In this document: in pieces, positions 51,970 to 61,370 of the stretch | Layout: each line of letters opens with the position of its first letter | Numbering within the stretch: the stretch's first letter is position 1 | NCBI RefSeq assembly: GCF_021432385.1 | Contig: NZ_JAEACT010000002.1 | Coordinates: 2,189,501-2,253,500, forward strand | Direction of reading: 5' to 3' | DNA length: 64,000 bases | Origin: Clostridium hydrogenum | GTDB taxonomy: Bacteria > Bacillota > Clostridia > Clostridiales > Clostridiaceae | Program-made: the position numbers and the translations under genes | Notes under the pieces: generated by a model | Seen by the model: the letters and a program-made list of their open reading frames with translations, nothing else | Databases searched by the model: none | Told to the model about the DNA's origin: nothing

Positions 51970-53359
51970 GAGGCTTACCTCCTTTAACTAGCTCTTTGTC
52001 TTCCCTTTTACTCCTAAACACTTTATCCCAAAATGATGTTTTTGGTATATAATCTAGTTTTTCCATAATTTCAATATATGGGGTTAATCTTTTGCTACTG
52101 AAAGCATCTGCAAATACTTTTTGCTCATTTAAGCTGCTTTCTCTTGCCTCATCATATGGAATGAAAGTTAGAATTTCATAACCCTCAAGTATTTTCTTTA
52201 CTGTTTCTTCATCTAAACTACTGCTTGTCATATTTGACATAACAATTTTAAATTTATCCTGCACAATTTTTGCTTTTAAATTGTTTATTACAAACAATAA
52301 GCTTCTAAGTTCCGTATAATTAGCCTCACTTACGCATATAATCTCTGTTGCTTTAGTTAAAGGAATAAAGGTGCTTCCCAAACTTATATCTGGATTTGTA
52401 TTTATAAGTATGGTGTCATAAAGGCTTGCCGCAACATCTATTATTTTTTCAAAATATTCATTAGGCATTTTTTCAAATAACACTAAATCATATAAGCCTG
52501 TTGCAACATCAATGTTTTTATACTTAGGATGCTTTTTTACGAATTTAGAAAAATTACTACTGCTAAAGATGTTTCTTTCAATTGCATTATACATGGAAAC
52601 CAAGCTTGTATTATCTCCAACATCATATTTGCTTTCAATATCAATGTTTTTATTGATACCTAAGAAGTGATCCATCACTGGAAATAAAGTATTAAAATCT
52701 AATATAAGTATTTTTTGTTCTACCTTCTGAGATAATAAAGCACCAAGTTGAGTTATTAAATCTGCTGTCAAAAGGGCATTGTCAGTAGTATAAAAAGCAA
52801 ATATTTTCTGCTTTAATATTTTAGTTTTATAAACCGTTTCTTTTACTACAACCGGCTTTTCAACTATCTTCTCAACCACTTTTTCATTATTTTTTTCAAT
52901 TATCTTTGTAACATTATTGGTATTGCCTCCGACATTTATAACCTTTACCGGTGTTCCATCATCATTTTTTTCCAGCTCCATATTACTGTACTTTAAATAG
53001 ATGTCCGAAATATCCGAAAATGAATTTGGATTTAAAACTAAATTAGCCGCTTCTTCCGGTTTTACTGGATCAAATAATATGTCGTTGATGGAGTAATTAA
53101 AGCACTTCTTTATACCCTTTACATCTTCCTCATTTGTAAGGTATATTACCCTTGTATCTTTTGCTTTTAAAAGAAAAAAGAGTTGATTTGTGTCCATATC
53201 TCCAACAAGTCTCTCAGATACTATTGCTACATCGAAATCTTTTTTATCGAAGAATTCTCTGTAATTAACAATTTGTATTTCTAAATTTCCATTACCAAGC
53301 AGTATTTCTTGAATTTTTTCATCCAATTCCTTCATTCCTGTTGCTATTGCTAATGTCAT
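51962..53359 (-). CDS. TadZ/CpaE-like protein with degenerate P-loop
   Basis: The protein has 465 residues and a GGGAGGT site. A receiver-like N-terminal domain (about 1-115: DVAIVSERLVGDMDTNQL, VIYLTNEEDVKG) lacks clear phosphorylation residues. A linker with a KIIEKNNEKVVEKIVEKP coiled-coil stretch follows. The rest is a MinD/ParA-like domain (KILILDFNTLFPVMDHFLG, YDTILINTNPDISLGS, FKIVMSNMTSS). The deviant Walker A lysine motif (KGGxGKT) is replaced by FYTTDNALLTADL, so ATP binding may be lost. TadZ localises the pilus at the pole. Confidence 0.8.
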   Translation of the reverse strand: MTLAIATGMKELDEKIQEILLGNGNLEIQIVNYREFFDKKDFDVAIVSERLVGDMDTNQLFFLLKAKDTRVIYLTNEEDVKGIKKCFNYSINDILFDPVKPEEAANLVLNPNSFSDISDIYLKYSNMELEKNDDGTPVKVINVGGNTNNVTKIIEKNNEKVVEKIVEKPVVVKETVYKTKILKQKIFAFYTTDNALLTADLITQLGALLSQKVEQKILILDFNTLFPVMDHFLGINKNIDIESKYDVGDNTSLVSMYNAIERNIFSSSNFSKFVKKHPKYKNIDVATGLYDLVLFEKMPNEYFEKIIDVAASLYDTILINTNPDISLGSTFIPLTKATEIICVSEANYTELRSLLFVINNLKAKIVQDKFKIVMSNMTSSSLDEETVKKILEGYEILTFIPYDEARESSLNEQKVFADAFSSKRLTPYIEIMEKLDYIPKTSFWDKVFRSKREDKELVKGGKPLE

Positions 53360-53401
53360 TAATTTAACCTCCCTTTTATTTTTCCTTTACATAAAAAATG
53401 G

Positions 53402-54142
53402 TTAAGAAATTTTAATATTTAATATGGCTCTTTCATCGGCAAAATTTATAGAAACATTAAAGTTTTGGCTTGTACCTTCCTTAGTTTTAATTTGAAATTG
53501 AAAAGTTATATTGTTATCATCAACTTTCTTTATATTGCTTAAAACTCCACAATCCACTTTACTAGCTTTTAAAAAAGTCAATTTAGATATAAATAGCTTT
53601 AAATCATTTACATCATTTATTCCATATTCATAGCTAAATCTTGATTTATTATCTCCTTTTGAAAGATATTCTGATAATTTGTCAGCATCCTTATTAAAAG
53701 AAATAGTTTCAGTATAAACATTTTTCATGTCATTTGCAGCTTCCTTGAGTCTATCTTCTATTCTTTCCATATCATCTATATTTACAAGCTTTTCTGAATA
53801 TAAATCTCCTGCATTATCTACATAAAATTCTCCATTTGCAGTTCTTCGTTCTGGTGTTGAATTAACAGTATTTTTATCATAGCTGCTGTCTTGGTATTTA
53901 TTTGCAAATTCTTTAAGCTTTTGTTCTTTTTTTTCATCCCCTACTACTTTTATTTCTAATGCTTTATTATCCTCGTCTTGTTTTAATTTCCGTGCTTCCT
54001 TCATATCTTTTTTTACATTAAGCTTACCCTTGTTGTTATAGGCAAGTTTTGAAAGCATAAATACTCCAGTAATTATAAAAAGCAAAGTTATTATACTTGT
54101 TATAACTATAAATTTGACCTTATTGCCTTTATTAAATCTCAT
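53402..54142 (-). CDS. Bitopic membrane protein, VirB8-like candidate
   Basis: The protein has 246 residues and an AAAGGGGTTG site. It has a short cytoplasmic head, one membrane helix (about 10-32, FIVITSIITLLFIITGVFML), a charged helical stalk and a C-terminal domain (about 120-246) ending in several strands (NITFQFQIKTKEGTSQNFNV, ERAILNIKI). This topology and size match VirB8/TcpC-type NTF2-fold scaffold proteins, and it sits between the hydrolase and the Tad genes where a T4SS core protein would be expected. No sequence motif proves it. Confidence 0.5.
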   Translation of the reverse strand: MRFNKGNKVKFIVITSIITLLFIITGVFMLSKLAYNNKGKLNVKKDMKEARKLKQDEDNKALEIKVVGDEKKEQKLKEFANKYQDSSYDKNTVNSTPERRTANGEFYVDNAGDLYSEKLVNIDDMERIEDRLKEAANDMKNVYTETISFNKDADKLSEYLSKGDNKSRFSYEYGINDVNDLKLFISKLTFLKASKVDCGVLSNIKKVDDNNITFQFQIKTKEGTSQNFNVSINFADERAILNIKIS

Positions 54143-54161
54143 ATTTTTTCAACCCCTTTCA

Positions 54162-56066
54162 TTATTTCTTCATAATTGCAACCTCACATTTGCCAATTTT
54201 CTTTATCATTTGCTCTGCATAAGATCCATATCCCATAAATAAATCCACATGTTTAACACCTCCGTGAAAAGCTCCTCCAGTATCTCTAGCTGTATAGATA
54301 CCATTCATATCAAAGTCCTTCCCATCTGCCGTTTTTTCATGTCTTATACTTTCCGGAAATTTAATGTATACTTTACTGCCAAGAGGAATTACACTTGTGT
54401 CTGTTGCAATAATTCTAGGTGAAAAGTCTAAATATCCATTTACATTAGTTCCATCCGCAGTTATTCCTGATAATCCCTCCATCGCATCTTTATGACCACC
54501 ATAAACTGTCAGTTCGTATTGTTCAAGCTTCATATTAGGATTTTTAAATATCCAAAACACATTTGCTTCTGCTGCAATACCATCCATAGAAAATTTAGTT
54601 ATACCATTCGCTGGATTAGGATCATTTATAAGAACTTGTCCATCTGAATCAACTCCCGTAAGAACTATAAAATGTCCCCCCTTCGTAAAATGACCTGCAT
54701 GCATACTTGCTATAACTGGATATCCTTCTTTCAATGCACTATATACAATATTTGAATCTTTTGTCTGTGTGCTGGTTAATCCGAATCTACCTGCTGATGT
54801 TTGTCCAAATAAATCCCATGAACAAGGTTTTGTATCATAGCCACTCTTTTGAGCATATTTAGCTGCTTCACCTGGATCTAAAATTCCATCCCCATTTAAA
54901 TCCCATGAACCCAATTTTCCTTCTAATCCGGAAACAACCATAGCAAAGCTTGTAGGCCCGCAACCACTTGTATAAATATCCTTATCCCCAAATGGAATAT
55001 TGCACCATCTTGGATCTGTTTGCCTAAACAATGGTATTGTTCCAGAAAATCCTCCACCATCTTCTCCCATTATGTCATCTACAATATCCTCCTCAACCTC
55101 TAAATTCATCCAATCGCCATTTTGCTCGCTAGTATCATAATCACTGCCTGTACCATTAATGACATAATGTACTGCCATATCAAGATTATCGTCTGATTTT
55201 TCATTAGGAAATGTACTCTTAATTATTCCTTTTAATCTTTCAAAATGCTTTTCACTTTCAGTTACCTTATCAATAATTGGAGTGTCAACCTTAGTTGTTA
55301 CTGTTGTAGTTTCTGCAACATTTTGTGTGCCTAGCGTTGGTGCTGGCTGACTTGAATTTTGTGCCGCTAAAACTGTTTGTGACCCTGGTGCATCATAAGT
55401 CCTTGTTGAGGTTTGACTAGAACTAGTAGAATCCACTTTATAAGTTATATCTACCTTTCCTTTAATGGTATCAGCTTCAGTTAAAAGTTTTATTTTCTTT
55501 TTATCTGTTTTTGTTGATGTCAAATTTTTACCTGTACTGTCCTTCACATTTGTAGTTGTCGTAGTAACTATATAATCATCTTTATAGGTAAAATTAGGTT
55601 TTAAAAGTTCTGTATACTTTGTTATTATAAATTCTCCTACGAGTAGGTCTGTTAACTTTTTATCATTTAACATCTTATTCATATCTTTTCCAGTTTCAAG
55701 CTCTGCTAGAGAAATAAAGCCTTCAACATTTCCTTCTGTAAGTCCCACTCTTTTAGCCATTCCATAGTAATCATCTGTAGCTCCATTGGCATTTTTAACT
55801 TTAACCTTCAGATAACCTGCCAAAGTTTTATTATCATATTTGTTCATGGTATCTGAAAAAGTATGCTCACCGGTAGATCCTACTTTTGCCGCACCTATAC
55901 AAAATATAATTATGAAAAGTGCAAAGCATATTAAAAATCCCCAAGGTATCATAATTTTTATAAGTACCTTTTTTAATACTTGTTTTCCTTTCTTTTTTGC
56001 AATCCCTCCTATAAAAGATTTAACACTTGAATTTTTATTTTCCTCACCACTTTCTTCATTAAACAA
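54162..56066 (-). CDS. Bifunctional wall hydrolase: C39-like peptidase plus 3D domain
   Basis: TTG 56066 is preferred (GGGAAG 8 bp upstream); GTG 56075 overlaps that site. The product has about 634 residues. A membrane helix (about 35-57) is followed by a helical stalk and a Ser/Thr-rich linker. A C39-type cysteine peptidase domain (about 340-505) has FRQTDPRWCNIPFG, SGCGPTSFAMVVSG (catalytic Cys) and GHFIVLTG (His), and contains the calcium-loop-like DLNGDGILDPGEAA. The C-terminal 3D domain (about 515-630) has ATDTSVIPLGSKVY and YTARDTGGAF with three conserved aspartates. It probably opens peptidoglycan for the channel (VirB1 role). Confidence 0.85.
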   Translation of the reverse strand: MFNEESGEENKNSSVKSFIGGIAKKKGKQVLKKVLIKIMIPWGFLICFALFIIIFCIGAAKVGSTGEHTFSDTMNKYDNKTLAGYLKVKVKNANGATDDYYGMAKRVGLTEGNVEGFISLAELETGKDMNKMLNDKKLTDLLVGEFIITKYTELLKPNFTYKDDYIVTTTTTNVKDSTGKNLTSTKTDKKKIKLLTEADTIKGKVDITYKVDSTSSSQTSTRTYDAPGSQTVLAAQNSSQPAPTLGTQNVAETTTVTTKVDTPIIDKVTESEKHFERLKGIIKSTFPNEKSDDNLDMAVHYVINGTGSDYDTSEQNGDWMNLEVEEDIVDDIMGEDGGGFSGTIPLFRQTDPRWCNIPFGDKDIYTSGCGPTSFAMVVSGLEGKLGSWDLNGDGILDPGEAAKYAQKSGYDTKPCSWDLFGQTSAGRFGLTSTQTKDSNIVYSALKEGYPVIASMHAGHFTKGGHFIVLTGVDSDGQVLINDPNPANGITKFSMDGIAAEANVFWIFKNPNMKLEQYELTVYGGHKDAMEGLSGITADGTNVNGYLDFSPRIIATDTSVIPLGSKVYIKFPESIRHEKTADGKDFDMNGIYTARDTGGAFHGGVKHVDLFMGYGSYAEQMIKKIGKCEVAIMKK

Positions 56067-56089
56067 ATTAATCACTTCCCATCAAAAAA

Positions 56090-56360
56090 GACAGAGTACG
56101 GAGTACAGAGTACAAAGTACAGTGAAGGATGATTTTCTGTAGCAAAGCTACAGAAAATCTTAAAACTTATTTTTGATTGCTTACGCAATCGCGCCATTGC
56201 TGTTGTCAGCGAAGCTAACAACAGTTAAGTTTAAGATTTACCTGACGTAAGGAAAGGTAAATCATCCTTCATTGTACTCTGTACTCTGTACTCCGTACTC
56301 TGAATAAAGGTTCGCAATATTTAAGACTTGCCTATAAAATATTTTTACTGTAACAGCCCT
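56090..56360. repeat. Family A element A6
   Basis: The left end is internal (GACAGAGTACGGAGTACAG); the right end keeps GCAATATTTAAGACTTG and the TGTAACAGCCC terminus. The centre is TTTCTGTAGC/GCTACAGAAA, GATTGCTTACGCAATC, TTGTCAGCGAAGCTAACAA, CTGACG and a TGTACTCTGTACTC tail. It fills the gap between the VirB6-like and hydrolase genes. Confidence 0.75.
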
Positions 56361-56374
56361 AATTTTGTTTGAAA

Positions 56375-58672
56375 TTAATCCTCCCAATGATTAAAACCAT
56401 CCATTGAAGTATAAGAATTAGTTTGTGCTATAATTTTTGTCTTGTTTTCATCACTTAATTTATTAAATGGTTGAGCTGCTGCTAAATCCATAGCTGCTGC
56501 CTCATTATTTCCTCTAGCTATATCACCAGCAAATTTTTGTTTATTCATAAAATTTCTAATAGCTTTCCCTTGCTTAGTATTCACTGTTTTATCTAATACT
56601 TTATTTACTGGATCATTTAAAACTTTTATATTCTTAAAATTAGCTTTTAAATCATTGTCGCCAGCAAACAAAGTATTTATTGCATCTTTCTTGCTCATTC
56701 CCGTAAGCTGCTGCATTTGCTCTGCTGTTTTATTTATTGCTTTTGTTGTAGCTCTCCTCTTTTGAATACCTCCTGCTATATTACCAGCACCTTCTATAAA
56801 ACCTTTCATCATAGGATCATTCATAGTCATTGCTCTCATGGCTCCTGTCACTATTCCTGAAGCTTTTTTTCTGCTGGACTTTGCCATTTCTCTATTTAAA
56901 TTATCTGCAAGCATTGAATTATATAATCCTTGTTCATTACTTCTTTTTCTGAAGTTTCTTACCATTGGATCTTCTTTAGACTTATCCTTCGATACATTAT
57001 TTTTATTATCATCACTAGCTGGAGCTATTGGTGGCAAATCTTCTGAGGTGTTACCTCCAGTAGAACTTCCACTGCCTGAATTTCCTGTAAAATCTGGTGC
57101 TGCTGAAGATGTGCCATTAGGATTTAATCCTCCACTAGCAGCTCCTCCAATTGGTGAACTGCTATTTTCTGCTTTTACATTAGGAGTTCCTTTATTAGGT
57201 GGCATATTGGCAGCTATACCATCATTTCCTTGTGCCTTATACTTTTTCCCGCTATTGTTTCCTAAAGTTTCTCCAAGCACCTTTCCGCCTACACTTGAAC
57301 CTTTAAACTCCTTATTTCCCATAGACATTCCAAAGGCTGCTGTCATGCCTGCAAAGGTTGAACCTACAGTTCCAAAAACACCTCCTGCAAGTTTTTGTTC
57401 ATCAATTCCTGCAAGTTTTGTAAAAAATCCTTGAAGTGAGTTTCTAAGCATATCTGATATTTTTATTATTGCTGACATCCACACAAGGGTTAGTATCCAA
57501 TTCTTCCAGCCACCACCTAGAGCCACTATCATTACTGTAAAAGTAAACGCATAAAAAAATTGCATTGCTGCATTGGTTAATATTTCACCAAACCATATGC
57601 TAGCTGCATGAACTCTCTTGTTTATCCCCCAAAGTGCTATTGCTATTGGTGTGAATGCATACATAACAGCTAATACAACTTTTCTTGAGATAAAAACTAA
57701 ATTTATTTTTATCATCTGCCATGCATACAAGAAATGCACTATAGCCGTTGTTAATGCAGAACCTGTTGTCAAATTTTTAAAAGTATCCACCCCAAAAGCT
57801 TTAGTTGCACCCGAAGCTGATGTTCCACCATTTCCCCATATAGCAGCTGTAGCTGTTCCAAGAGAATCTGTAAATGCATTAAAAAGACTAAACAAGCCTT
57901 GAATTAAAAATGGAGCCGTACCAAGCATGAAAGCACACAATATCCACCTTGATATTTCCTCTTTTAAATCTATTTTCTTTGACGTAGAATCTGAATAAAT
58001 AACCATTTCAATACCGGTCTTTGCAACCATTATTAAAAGTAGTGGTGCTATTAATGTACATATGCTTATATACAGATAGTTTAAATTATGCCATTCCGAT
58101 TCAGTAAAAGGAGGCATAGCTGAAGCTTTTTTATCAGCATTAAATATTAGATTATCAAGTGATTTAAATCCAAATCCGCTTCCTATCCAATCAAAAAGCT
58201 TGTTTGGAATTATATCAACAACATCTGTTACCGCTCTTAATACAAAGCTTCCTTTATCATCACTCGTAGTTTCATTTGATGGACTTCCCGCACTTGGAAC
58301 TGCAGTTGAAATTTCAACTCCAGATTGATTTGCAACATTAGCTATAAATCCTGAAAATACAAGACTAGCCCCTATAATGAAACCGCCAATTATTATTTTG
58401 CCAAGAGAATCCATGGCTTTTTCTCTTGCATCTTTTTTATGCGCTGAAAGCAATAATTTTATAGCCGCCATTATTATTGCAAAGGCTATAATAACTCCAC
58501 CAAAGGCACTTATATAGTCATATATTATTTTTGTTGGACCATCATTATTATTAGATATAAAATTCATAGCTGTTGAGCCTGCCTGTGATGCTGCTTTTGA
58601 TACAGCTGAACCTCCACCGTCTTCATCTGTTACTGGTATAATTGCTGCTGCAAGGGATATAAAATTCAACAT
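56375..58672 (-). CDS. VirB6/TrbL-like channel protein with VirB2-like N-terminal module
   Basis: The protein has 765 residues and a GGAGGG site. At about 45-110 a helix pair with a conserved basic turn (KLLLSAHKKDAREKAMDSLG) closely matches the separate small protein at 62014-62454 (KMLMASKKQDARSEAMDSVL). Five or more further membrane helices follow (about 195-430), as in VirB6/TrbL. Then comes a soluble tail rich in Gly, Ser and Asn (480-560) and a basic helical end (RKRSNEQGLYNSMLADNLN). VirB6 proteins build the inner-membrane part of the DNA or protein path. It lies 13 bp after the VirB4 gene. Confidence 0.8.
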   Translation of the reverse strand: MLNFISLAAAIIPVTDEDGGGSAVSKAASQAGSTAMNFISNNNDGPTKIIYDYISAFGGVIIAFAIIMAAIKLLLSAHKKDAREKAMDSLGKIIIGGFIIGASLVFSGFIANVANQSGVEISTAVPSAGSPSNETTSDDKGSFVLRAVTDVVDIIPNKLFDWIGSGFGFKSLDNLIFNADKKASAMPPFTESEWHNLNYLYISICTLIAPLLLIMVAKTGIEMVIYSDSTSKKIDLKEEISRWILCAFMLGTAPFLIQGLFSLFNAFTDSLGTATAAIWGNGGTSASGATKAFGVDTFKNLTTGSALTTAIVHFLYAWQMIKINLVFISRKVVLAVMYAFTPIAIALWGINKRVHAASIWFGEILTNAAMQFFYAFTFTVMIVALGGGWKNWILTLVWMSAIIKISDMLRNSLQGFFTKLAGIDEQKLAGGVFGTVGSTFAGMTAAFGMSMGNKEFKGSSVGGKVLGETLGNNSGKKYKAQGNDGIAANMPPNKGTPNVKAENSSSPIGGAASGGLNPNGTSSAAPDFTGNSGSGSSTGGNTSEDLPPIAPASDDNKNNVSKDKSKEDPMVRNFRKRSNEQGLYNSMLADNLNREMAKSSRKKASGIVTGAMRAMTMNDPMMKGFIEGAGNIAGGIQKRRATTKAINKTAEQMQQLTGMSKKDAINTLFAGDNDLKANFKNIKVLNDPVNKVLDKTVNTKQGKAIRNFMNKQKFAGDIARGNNEAAAMDLAAAQPFNKLSDENKTKIIAQTNSYTSMDGFNHWED

Positions 58673-58685
58673 ACTTATTCCCTCC

Positions 58686-60608
58686 TTAAGATGTTTTTAC
58701 AAAATCCCATTCAAAATCAAAGGGCTTTACATGCATTAAAACAAGCTCTTGTTCTGAAAGAAGTATAGCTTGTCCCGATATAAAGGTAGTCATAAGCTGC
58801 TCACATCTTGAAGATAAACTTAAAAATTCAGCTACCTTTTTAGCAACTGCACTGTCCTGCTTTAGAAGTATTTTAGTTCCGCATAAATTTACAATGGCCT
58901 CTCTTTCCTTGCTGCCTATAAAGTCCTGCATAAATTGTGTAGCAAGAGTTAATGCTATTTTAAGTTTTCTACCAAGCCTTGCTATAAGTTCAAGAAAGTG
59001 AAGTGATCTTTCAAACTTTGCAAATAAATGTCCTTCATCCACTATAACTTCTTTTTCTATATCCTTATATTTGTAATTTGAAAAAGTCGTCCATATCCAT
59101 GATAGGCTGTTTATCATAGCATAAAATTTTGTAAATTCATCAGTTAAATTTTTGTAGCTTATAGCTATTATCCTGCTATTTAAATTTATTGATGATTTAC
59201 AATCAAACATAGCCATAGGCCCATCACCAGTTATCATCTTCATAACTTCAATAAGTTCTTTTACTCCTTCTGACTCAAGCTTTTCATTTTTAACTATAAG
59301 TGCATTTCTTAAATTACTTAAGGTTGGCAAATTCTTTTTAACTTTTCCAGTATAAAATTGACCATCTTTTTCATAAGATTTTTCTTCATATAGGCTTTCT
59401 GGCGCTTCTGTAATACCCAATTCTAAGTATAAATTTGCTGTACATTCATCAACAGCAGTTATTTCTTCACCTTGAAGCGGCGCACCATTTCTAAATTTCT
59501 CTGAAAATATTGATATCATCTCTATTATCTGAGAACGCTTGCCATATATATCTACTTTTCTCTTTCCATTTTCATCTTCTTCTACTTCAATTTCAAAAGG
59601 ATTTATTCCAGATTTAACTCCTGGCTTAAGCTGAATATACTGACCACCAAGATGCTCTATCCATTGCCTGTACTCTTCTTGTGGATCTAGTATCATAGTC
59701 CACCTTCCTGCTGCTGCACATCTACCTGCTTTAAGTTTTAAAAAAACAGACTTACCAGCACCAGTTGTTCCAGAAACAAAAGTATGTGGATTAGTTAGTG
59801 TAGGTGCCCCTATGAATTCATCATATACAATTGGGGATTTTGTAAATAAATTTTCTCCGTAAAATATTCCATTTTTATGGCAAAGCTCTGTATTTCCAAC
59901 AGGTATAAGGCTTGCAATGGAACCTGTTGTCATATTTCTAAACCCATTTGCATACTTAATATCTAAATAAGGCATACCACTTAAAAATCCTTTAAGCTGA
60001 TCTCCAACAAGGCATTTTGCCACCAGCGATTTTCTTGCACAAATAGTGTCAAACATTTCTGACCTATCATCAAGATCTGCTTGATTTTTGCCCCATAACA
60101 AAACTATTGGCTGAGCATAAAACATTCTCTCTGTATTTGTCTGTATTTTAGCTCTCATATCATCCAAATCTTCTGCCGCCAGTTTCATTCCATAATCTAT
60201 AGAATAACCATGTTTTAACTGAAGACTTATATTGCTCATGTACTGACTAAACTTAGAAGTAAGTCTTTTTATAACGCTTGAATCTGGTATATTTTCAACA
60301 TAGGTTGTAATATCAATATTACCTATTTGAAAAAGCTCATTTAAATAGCCTACCGTCATATTTCTTGGAAAACCTATAATTGCATATACCCTGCAATACT
60401 TTTCAGGTCCTAAGTACATGTAATCTTTGCCTTCAATTATTCCATCCGGAGAGATTAAATCTAGTACATTAAGTGTTCCTCTCTTAAAGAAGTTATTTTC
60501 TTCAGTTAATTCATTATCCGAACTGTCATTGCTTTCCTTGCCACTTTCGTCTGATTGCTTTGACTTCTGATTAATTTTATTTTTCTTATTCTTCATCAAT
60601 TTCAACAA
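58686..60608 (-). CDS. virB4: VirB4/TraE-type ATPase
   Basis: The protein has 640 residues. TTG 60608 and ATG 60596 are both possible; a GAGGGGGT lies upstream inside the previous gene. After a charged N-terminus comes the VirB4 N-terminal domain (about 60-240) and the ATPase domain: Walker A FVSGTTGAGKSVF (about 277-289), LDPQEEYRQWIEHLGG, Walker B EVIVDEGHLFAKF (about 525), and the arginine/glutamine motifs RLGRKLKIALTLATQFMQDF. It energises T4SS assembly and substrate transfer. It overlaps the upstream membrane protein by about 23 bp. Confidence 0.94.
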   Translation of the reverse strand: MLKLMKNKKNKINQKSKQSDESGKESNDSSDNELTEENNFFKRGTLNVLDLISPDGIIEGKDYMYLGPEKYCRVYAIIGFPRNMTVGYLNELFQIGNIDITTYVENIPDSSVIKRLTSKFSQYMSNISLQLKHGYSIDYGMKLAAEDLDDMRAKIQTNTERMFYAQPIVLLWGKNQADLDDRSEMFDTICARKSLVAKCLVGDQLKGFLSGMPYLDIKYANGFRNMTTGSIASLIPVGNTELCHKNGIFYGENLFTKSPIVYDEFIGAPTLTNPHTFVSGTTGAGKSVFLKLKAGRCAAAGRWTMILDPQEEYRQWIEHLGGQYIQLKPGVKSGINPFEIEVEEDENGKRKVDIYGKRSQIIEMISIFSEKFRNGAPLQGEEITAVDECTANLYLELGITEAPESLYEEKSYEKDGQFYTGKVKKNLPTLSNLRNALIVKNEKLESEGVKELIEVMKMITGDGPMAMFDCKSSINLNSRIIAISYKNLTDEFTKFYAMINSLSWIWTTFSNYKYKDIEKEVIVDEGHLFAKFERSLHFLELIARLGRKLKIALTLATQFMQDFIGSKEREAIVNLCGTKILLKQDSAVAKKVAEFLSLSSRCEQLMTTFISGQAILLSEQELVLMHVKPFDFEWDFVKTS

Positions 60609-61359
60609 TCTGACCTACCCCCTCACTGTACAAATCAAATACTCCTTCTTTCTCAAGTTTTTCTATTTTTATATTTTTACCTCTATTAAATAAATCAGCA
60701 AAGATTTGCGCTGTACTTTCAGAATTTAACAAGTTGACTTTCATTCTAGCCCTTGAAAGCCCTCCTGCTATATTGTCAACTCTTGACTGAAGCTCATTTA
60801 GGACCTTTTTTTCATCTTTATCTGGAAGATATGCACCTATAGTACAAAAACTCTTTCTTACAAAAACACCTTTTTCATCTTCCATTTTCCTATAAGCCGT
60901 ATAAAGCTGCGAACAGTAATTCTTTAGGTTATCAGAAATTAAAGTATCACTACTGTTCATTGTCCTTTCGACCTGATCAGCTGGCTCCTTTATTTCCATT
61001 TTCTTTAAAGTTGTATGAAACATAATTGGGAAATTAAGTGATAAGGCACACATGATAAGACAATTTTCAAAGCTAGTTTGCTCTTCATCCGTTAAAAGTT
61101 CAAAATCTGGAGAGGATATACCAAGATTAACTCTAATAGCCCCATTTTTCATATATATCTTATTGCTTTTGATTTCTTTAATATTCATAAGTCTTTTTAG
61201 TGCATTTTTATCAAGACTCTGTTCATAATCACTTTTCTCGTGCTGCTCAAAATTACTGCTTTTTTTAGCTTTAGGCCTTTTACTTCTCCTAGTGTAAATA
61301 ACTACAAAGAGCATAAAAACACCTGCAAGTACTGGAAATATTATTCCTATAAAGACCAC
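60586..61359 (-). CDS. Membrane-anchored VirB4-N/TraC-N-like protein
   Basis: The protein has 257 residues. GTG 61359 follows AAGGTGAAA. One membrane helix (about 3-22) precedes a basic linker and a soluble domain: IRVNLGISSPDFELLTDEEQ, SFENCLIMCALSLNFPIMFH, a helix ending LYTAYRKMEDEKGVF, then RSFCTIGAYLP-type strands. This resembles the start of TraC/TrbE-like VirB4 proteins (the stretch around the LNSLDFPIQ motif), here as a separate membrane-bound protein. It overlaps virB4 and follows PrgI by 11 bp, so the three should act together. Confidence 0.6.
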   Translation of the reverse strand: MVFIGIIFPVLAGVFMLFVVIYTRRSKRPKAKKSSNFEQHEKSDYEQSLDKNALKRLMNIKEIKSNKIYMKNGAIRVNLGISSPDFELLTDEEQTSFENCLIMCALSLNFPIMFHTTLKKMEIKEPADQVERTMNSSDTLISDNLKNYCSQLYTAYRKMEDEKGVFVRKSFCTIGAYLPDKDEKKVLNELQSRVDNIAGGLSRARMKVNLLNSESTAQIFADLFNRGKNIKIEKLEKEGVFDLYSEGVGQIVEIDEE

Positions 61360-61370
61360 ATTTTCACCTT

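Noticed and set aside
57618-57902. Plus-strand ORFs inside the VirB6, RCC1 and adhesin genes
   Set aside because: They are antisense shadows without ribosome binding sites or recognisable domains.
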